A stretch of DNA of 64,000 nucleotides from contig CM072340.1 of assembly GCA_036874045.1 (NCBI GenBank), positions 9,811,001 to 9,875,000 of the forward strand, given 5' to 3'. Source of the stretch: Cymodocea nodosa. Taxonomy: Eukaryota; Streptophyta; Magnoliopsida; Alismatales; Cymodoceaceae. The position numbers and the translations under genes were made by a program. How positions within the stretch are numbered: the first letter of the stretch is position 1; the number at the start of each line of letters is the position of its first letter. Under the pieces are notes generated by a model. That model saw only the letters and a list, made by a program, of their open reading frames with translations, had not been told where the DNA came from and did not search any database. Positions 58,676-64,000 of this stretch are shown here, piece by piece.

Positions 58676-60140
58676 TGTTGAGTATTTTGTTTTGATGATG
58701 TGTGCTGAATGAAAATAATCATATTTGCTCAATTACTATTGCTTGTGAAAAGAAATTAAAATCATCAATTAATACAGAAAAAGCTTACTGTTATAAATAC
58801 TTGTATGTATTGGATCTGAAGTTAATAACTAGTCATTTCGTTGCATTAATTTCTCATTTAACTAAACATTAAGTTAGAGAGTAAAAGAAGAGACGAACTC
58901 GTTAAGTTAGTGTTATACACGTGGTGAAATTATAAGTTACGAATGTTATATTGTATCATGTGAGGTGCACATGTTTAACTCGTTAAGTTAACATAACTAA
59001 ACGCGTTGAGTTGCTATATTAAACACTAAGGCAACGCGTTAGGTTAGCATTATAAACTTAAGTTGTTATTTTTTGCACGTGGTAAAATTCTTATTATAAA
59101 AACATTTGTTTATGACTGAATCGGTGAGTTAATGTTTTTTCGGTGACTTATAATCGTAACTATTTGAAACTTAAACTGTTTTTGATGAGTTATCGTTTAA
59201 CCTTCCGAAAGAAAGGTTAAGCTGGTTCGTTGAGTTAGCATAACACCACGGATTTAGTTCGTTGAGTTAGCTACAGTACTTGTCACGTGAAATGGCACAT
59301 GAGAGACTCGTTAAGTTATATATATACTTGTGTTACTTGTTTAGTTAACAATAAAGTAACGACTTCTTATTACACTTGATGGAAAATTCTTTGGACGAGA
59401 AAGTTTTTTTGTAGGAAATTTTTCAAAGATCCAGGACTAATGATTAAAGAAAATTCAAAATATAAAGATGGGTTAGAACGCATGTGTTTCGATGAAGGGA
59501 AAAGAAAAGAAGTGGAGAAGTGGAAAACTAGTAGTGGTTATACGTGAAGGATATGCATGAAATGAAGATACAGTATAAAAGGCATAGAATTCTCGTTGAT
59601 CAAATTATCCTTGCACACGAAAAGAAAAATCTTTTCAAGGATCAAACCATCCCTACACACCAAAAGAAAAATCTTTTTCAGGGATCAAAAACACCTCTTC
59701 GGGGAAAATCTCTCAAGTGGAAGAAAGTTCAGTGAAGTAGAACCAGGTATTATTTATGTCACTGAAGATTTAAAGTATCAGAAGAAAGCAAATTCGGTGA
59801 AGTAGAGAAAGACAAGATATTCGTCACTGAAGAATTGCTGAAAAAGACAAAGAAGAAGAAGAAAGATCTCAAATAGGGAGAAAAGTTTTAAATTCCGCAA
59901 ATTAGTTTTCTCTATTTGTAGTTATGAAATTGTTTAGATGATACATGGTATCGATTTATAATTGCATCTACAATTTCTAAGGAGAATTGAATTGTATATT
60001 GTAATTGAAATCTTGAATAAAAATGATTTTATGAAAATAATGTCTCGACTTGTTTTTGAATTTTAAAGTTTCAATTATATTTCAGAAAATAGTAAAGATA
60101 CACAATTCACCCCCCTCTTGTGTAGCCATACGATCCTACA
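58676..60140 (+). repeat. Sirevirus I 3' LTR (1465 bp)
   Basis: TGTTGAG...CCTACA. TATA box 59574-59582, two post-TATA hairpins (59605-59690). Its CCGAAA module is reduced (59115-59222): a deletion between two TTTTTCGG repeats removed about 90 bp that the 5' LTR keeps. Confidence 0.88.
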
Positions 60141-61102
60141 GTAACACCACAGACTTAGTTCGTTAAGTTAGCTACAGTACTTGTTATGTGGAATGGCACA
60201 TGAGGAACTCGTTAAGTTATATATACTTGTGTTACTCGTTTAGTTAACATTAAAGTAACGACTTCTTATTACACTTGATGTAAATTTCTTTGGACGAGAA
60301 AGTTTATTTTGCAGGAAATTTTTTAGACATCCAGGACTGATGATTAAAGAAAATTTGAAATATAAATGTAGGTCAGAATGTGTGTGTTTCGATGAAGGAA
60401 AAAGAAAAGACGTGGAGAAGTGGAAAACTAGTAGTGATTAAACGTGAAGGATATGCATGAAATGAAGATACAGTATAAAAGGCATAGAATTCTCGATGAC
60501 CAAACTATCGTTGCACACAAAAAGAAAAATTTTTTCAAGGATCAAACTATCCCTGCACACCAAAAGAAAAATCTTTTTCAGGGATCAAAAACACCTCTTC
60601 GAGGAAAATCTCTCAAGTGGAAGAAAATTCAGTAAAGCAGAAAAGGTTAAATTTATGTCGTTGAAGATTTAAAGTATCAAGTGGAAGAAAATTTAGTAAA
60701 GTAGAACCAGGTATTATTTATGTCACTGAAGATTTAAAGTATCAGAAGAAAGCAAATTCGGTGAAGCAGAGAAAGACAAGATATATGTCATTGAAGAATT
60801 ACTAAAGAAGAAAAAGAAGAAGAAGAAAGATCTCAAACAAGGAGATGTTTTAAATTCCGCAAATTAGTTTTCTCTATTTGTAGTTATGAAATTGTTTAGA
60901 TGATACATAGTATCGAGATAAAATTACATCTACAATTTCTGAGGAGAATTGAATTGTATATTGTAATTGAAACCTTGAATAAAAATGATTTTATGAAAAC
61001 AATGTCTCGACTTGTTTTTGAGTTTTAAAGTTTCAATTATATTTTAGAAAATATTAAAAATACACAATTCACCCCCCTCTTGTGTAGCCATACGATCCTA
61101 CA
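60141..61102 (+). repeat. Sirevirus J 5' LTR, right part
   Basis: Resumes at GTAACACCACAGAC where the left part broke off (51899) and ends CCTACA at 61102 before a PBS. TATA box 60474-60482, two hairpin units, 60-65 bp repeats around 60610-60780. Total J LTR is about 1.79 kb. Confidence 0.85.
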
Positions 61103-61104
61103 AG

Positions 61105-61116
61105 TGGTATTAGAGC
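61105..61116 (+). other. Primer binding site of Sirevirus J
   Basis: TGGTATTAGAGC two bases after the LTR end. Confidence 0.85.
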
Positions 61117-61302
61117 TTTGTTAATAATCTTTGATATAAAATCGATACCAACTTATTTAATATCATTGTTTATTCTACCTTCTTTATTTTTAAACATAAA
61201 TTAATATCTGAGCATTCGTTTAACTTTCTTGATTTAAGGCTCAAGTTGTTTTAAAGTTTTTAGACTGTTTAAAATCAAAGAGGTTGAAAAATCTAAGGTA
61301 AG

Positions 61303-61955
61303 ATGGCTACTAGAAATGGTAATTTTTCTTTATATGAAGGCCAAAATCTAAATCGTCCTTTATTTGATGGAATACATTTTGAATATTGGAAATATAGGAT
61401 GACTGTTTTTCTTCAAAGTATAGATCATAAGTTGTGGTTCATGATTTCTAAACCACATACTCCGTTAACTACTCCTTATAATACTTGGACAATTACTAAA
61501 AAAGAAAATGAAACTCTAAATGCTAAGGGCTTAAATATTTTATTTTGTGCATTAAGTTATGAACAGTTCAGTAAAGTGTCGGCATATAAATCTGCTTATG
61601 AGGTGTGGCATACATTAGAAGTTTCACATGAGGGTACTTCTCAAGTTAAAGAGACTAAAATAAACATGTTGATTCATAAGTATGAACTCTTTAAGATGCA
61701 TGAAGACGAAAGTATTTCTAAGATGTTTTCCAGATTTCTTGGTATCATAAACTCTTTAAAATGCTTAGGAAAGAATTTTGAATAGAAGGATTTGGTGAGG
61801 CAAATTCTCAGATCCCTAAGTTCTAAATGGTCTCAGAAAGTAACATCAATTGAGGAATCACGACATTTAAATGTTTATACTATAAATGAACTTATAGGAA
61901 ATTTAATAGCTTATAAAGTTCAATTAAATGAATCACTGAGTCGTAACAAACTAAA
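61303..61955 (+). pseudogene. Sirevirus J gag, 5' part, cut by element H
   Basis: ATG at 61303; 160 codons open (FSLYEGQNLNRPLFDG, missing one Pro), then a Gln-to-stop at 61783-61785 and continued homology to SLSRNKLN. At 61956 the minus-strand LTR of H starts. The preceding CTAAA (61951-61955) would be one target-site copy. The A run that is shortened in A and D is full length here. Confidence 0.86.
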
Positions 61956-63537
61956 TGTAGGATCGTATGGCTACACAAGAGGGGGGTGAATTGTGTATTT
62001 TTAATATTTTCTGAAATATAATTGAAACTTTAAAACTCAAAAACAAGTCAAGACATTGTTTTCATAAAATCATTTTTATTCAAGGTTTCAATTACAATAT
62101 ACAATTCAATTCTCCTCAAAAATTGTAAATGCAATTATATTTCGATACCATGTATCATCTAAACAATTACATAACTACAAACAGAGAAAACTAATTTGTG
62201 AAATTTAAAACTTTTGTCCCTATTTGAGATCTTCCTTCTTCTTCTTTTTCTTCTTCAGCAATTCTTCAGTGACGAATATCTTATCTTTTCATGCTTCACC
62301 AAATTTGCTTTCTTCTGATACTTCAAATCTTCAGTGACTAAAATCTTACCTTTTTATGCTTCGCTGAACTTTCTTCCACTTGAGAGATTTTTCCCGAAGA
62401 GGTGTTTTTGATCCCTAAAAAAGATTTTTCTTTTGGTGTGCAGGGATGGTTTGATACTTGAAAAGATTTTTCATTTTGTATGCAAGGATAAATTGATCAA
62501 CGAGAATTCTATGCCTTTTATACTGTATCTTCATTTCATGCATATCCTTCATGTTTAACCACTACCAGTTTTCCACTTCTCCACGTCTTTCCTTTTTCCT
62601 TCATCAAAACACACACATTCTAACCCACGTTTATATTTCAAATTTTCTTTAATCATCAGTCTTGGATCTCTGAAAAATTTCGTACAAAATAAACTTTCTC
62701 GTCCAAAAGTTTTTTCATCAGTGTAATAAGAAATCGTTACTTTAATGTTAACTAAACGAGTAACACAAGTATATATATAACTTAACGTTTCTAACTTAAC
62801 GAGTTCCTCATGTGCCATTTCACGTGACAAGTACTGTAGCTAACTCAACGAACTAAGTCTGTGGTGTTATGCTATCTCAACGAACCATCTCCGTTGTGTT
62901 ATGATAACTTAACGAACCAATAATAAACAAATGTTTTTATAATAAGAATTTTACTATGTGCAAAAATAACAACTTAAGTTTATAACACTAACCTAACGCG
63001 TTGCCTTAGTGTTCAATATAGCAACTCAACGCATTTAGTTATGTTAACTTAACGAGTTAAACATGAGCACTTCACGTGATACAATACAACATTCGTAACT
63101 TATAATTTCACCACGTGTATAACACTAACTTAACGAGTTCGTCTCTTCTTTTACTCACTAACTTAACGAGTTATCATGTGACCTATTTTAACCTTTAAGC
63201 CTCTAACTTAACGAGTTCTCACGTTACCTCTATACAAACAAAACTCTAACTTAACGAGTTGTCTAAACGTGCACTGTTCATGATACAGAAGATATAACAT
63301 TAAAACATATCATGCTTTTCAATAAAAACACACGCTAACTTAACGTTTAGCTAAATGAGAAATTAATGCAACGAAACGACTAGTTATTAATTTCAGATCC
63401 AATACAGACAAGTATTTATATCAGTAAGCTTTTTCTGTATTAATTGATGATTTTAATTTCTTTTCACAAGCAATAGCAATTGAGCAAATATGATTATTTT
63501 CATTCAGCACACATCATCAAAACAAAAATACTCAACA
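61956..63537 (-). repeat. Sirevirus H 3' LTR (1582 bp)
   Basis: Sense TGTTGAG (an extra A sits in the following run, near 63526) to CCTACA at 61956. TATA complement 62514-62522, two hairpin units at about 62398-62495, motif array at about 62775-63265. Lacks the CCGAAA module. Confidence 0.88.
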
Positions 63538-63538
63538 A

Positions 63539-63552
63539 TCTCCCCCTTTTTG
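63539..63552 (-). other. Sirevirus H polypurine tract
   Basis: Sense CAAAAAGGGGGAGA, adjacent to the LTR; a second tract lies at about 63844-63857. Confidence 0.82.
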
Positions 63553-64000
63553 ATGATGACAAAATCATATTAAATCAATTATAAAATATGTTTAACTCAA
63601 CAAAGCACCTTCGTTGGGTTAACTTTTAATTCAACAAACTTGTTTGTTGACTTAAGTTCACTTAAGCTTATTTCTATTGCTTGTGTAAATTTTACCTCTC
63701 AGAACTAAAACTCTCAGATGTCAATAATTATATAAGTATCAATTTTCTAATTATCATCTGTCAGATTACAATAACCATTTAAATAGCATCTCCTTTTATA
63801 ATATATATATGCAATTAAGATCATAATCATCTTTTTATAATATTTCTCCCCCTTTTTGTCATTAATCAAAAAGATAATTACAGAGAATATATATATGTAT
63901 ATAAGAGAATTACAACATCGATTTCTGTAAACAAGAATAATAATTGAACATTTTACAGAAAAATGTATTGTTTAATGAATCGAACAAGTAATACAAACAT

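Larger units (their letters stand above)
51900..60140 (+). mobile_element. Sirevirus I, pol-less derivative inside J's LTR
   Basis: 5' LTR 51900-53474, PBS, a much-shortened gag, an LTR fragment, spacer, a long env-position ORF, two polypurine tracts and 3' LTR 58676-60140. All of protease, integrase, RT and RNase H are missing, so it could only move with help in trans. Confidence 0.87.
61956..64000 (-). mobile_element. Sirevirus H, 3' end (continues beyond the window)
   Basis: 3' LTR 61956-63537 on the minus strand, then polypurine tract and 3' tail to the window edge. The env ORF and all other coding parts should lie to the right of 64000. Confidence 0.85.

Noticed and set aside
1..64000. 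tRNA, rRNA or organellar DNA insertions
   Set aside because: No cloverleaf with A/B boxes, no rRNA-like stretch and no plastid or mitochondrial gene was recognised by eye; PBS sites are short tRNA complements only.

Overview
The window is plant nuclear DNA, AT-rich and almost wholly made of nested LTR retrotransposons. A eudicot is most likely, because the dominant family is a Sirevirus (SIRE/Maximus-type Ty1/copia) with very long LTRs and a third, envelope-position ORF; I cannot name the species. No intact host gene is visible. The only host-like coding sequence is a broken F-box-associated gene fragment near 45.2-46.1 kb on the minus strand.

Sirevirus layout: LTR of about 1.46-1.83 kb (TGTTGAG...CCTACA); 2 nt; PBS TGGTATYAGAGC (initiator-Met tRNA type); gag with one zinc knuckle; pol in copia order protease-integrase-RT-RNase H; a spacer of about 1.6 kb; an envelope-position ORF of about 750 codons; a purine-rich tail with two polypurine tracts; LTR.

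Region by region. 1-1553: end of a TNT1/Tork-type copia element with a 312 bp LTR. 1660-10375: Sirevirus A (+), cut in its env ORF by an Athila-type Ty3/gypsy element F (-). F's 3' LTR (10376-11939 plus 42828-43169) is itself split by Sirevirus D (+, 11940-42822, TSD CTTAC). D carries Sirevirus B (-, 13272-23664, 3' end lost) and Sirevirus C (-, 25089-40708, TSD GGAGG). C is split by a 2.6 kb solo LTR, K (30642-33266, TSD CATAC/TATAC). The order K in C in D in F in A is a five-level nest.

43.2-51.1 kb is a scrambled gypsy zone: F polypurine tract, a Sirevirus spacer relic, the F-box relic cut by an Athila LTR (+), a second partial LTR, an 833 bp near-perfect tandem duplication, and F protease/RT (-). 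Into F protease went Sirevirus J (+). J's LTR (51073-51899 plus 60141-61102) is split by Sirevirus I (+, 51900-60140), a pol-less derivative that keeps a long env-position ORF. J's gag is cut by Sirevirus H (-, 61956 to beyond the window).

The most unusual signal is in the LTRs. The copia Sirevirus LTR and the unrelated gypsy Athila LTR share homologous blocks built from CACGTG and GTTRAGTTA motifs. The same motif forms a head-to-head palindrome upstream of the Sirevirus env ORF. Just after the TATA box the Sirevirus LTR also carries one or two bulged hairpins with a compensated base change. All alignments were made by eye; no database search was run.
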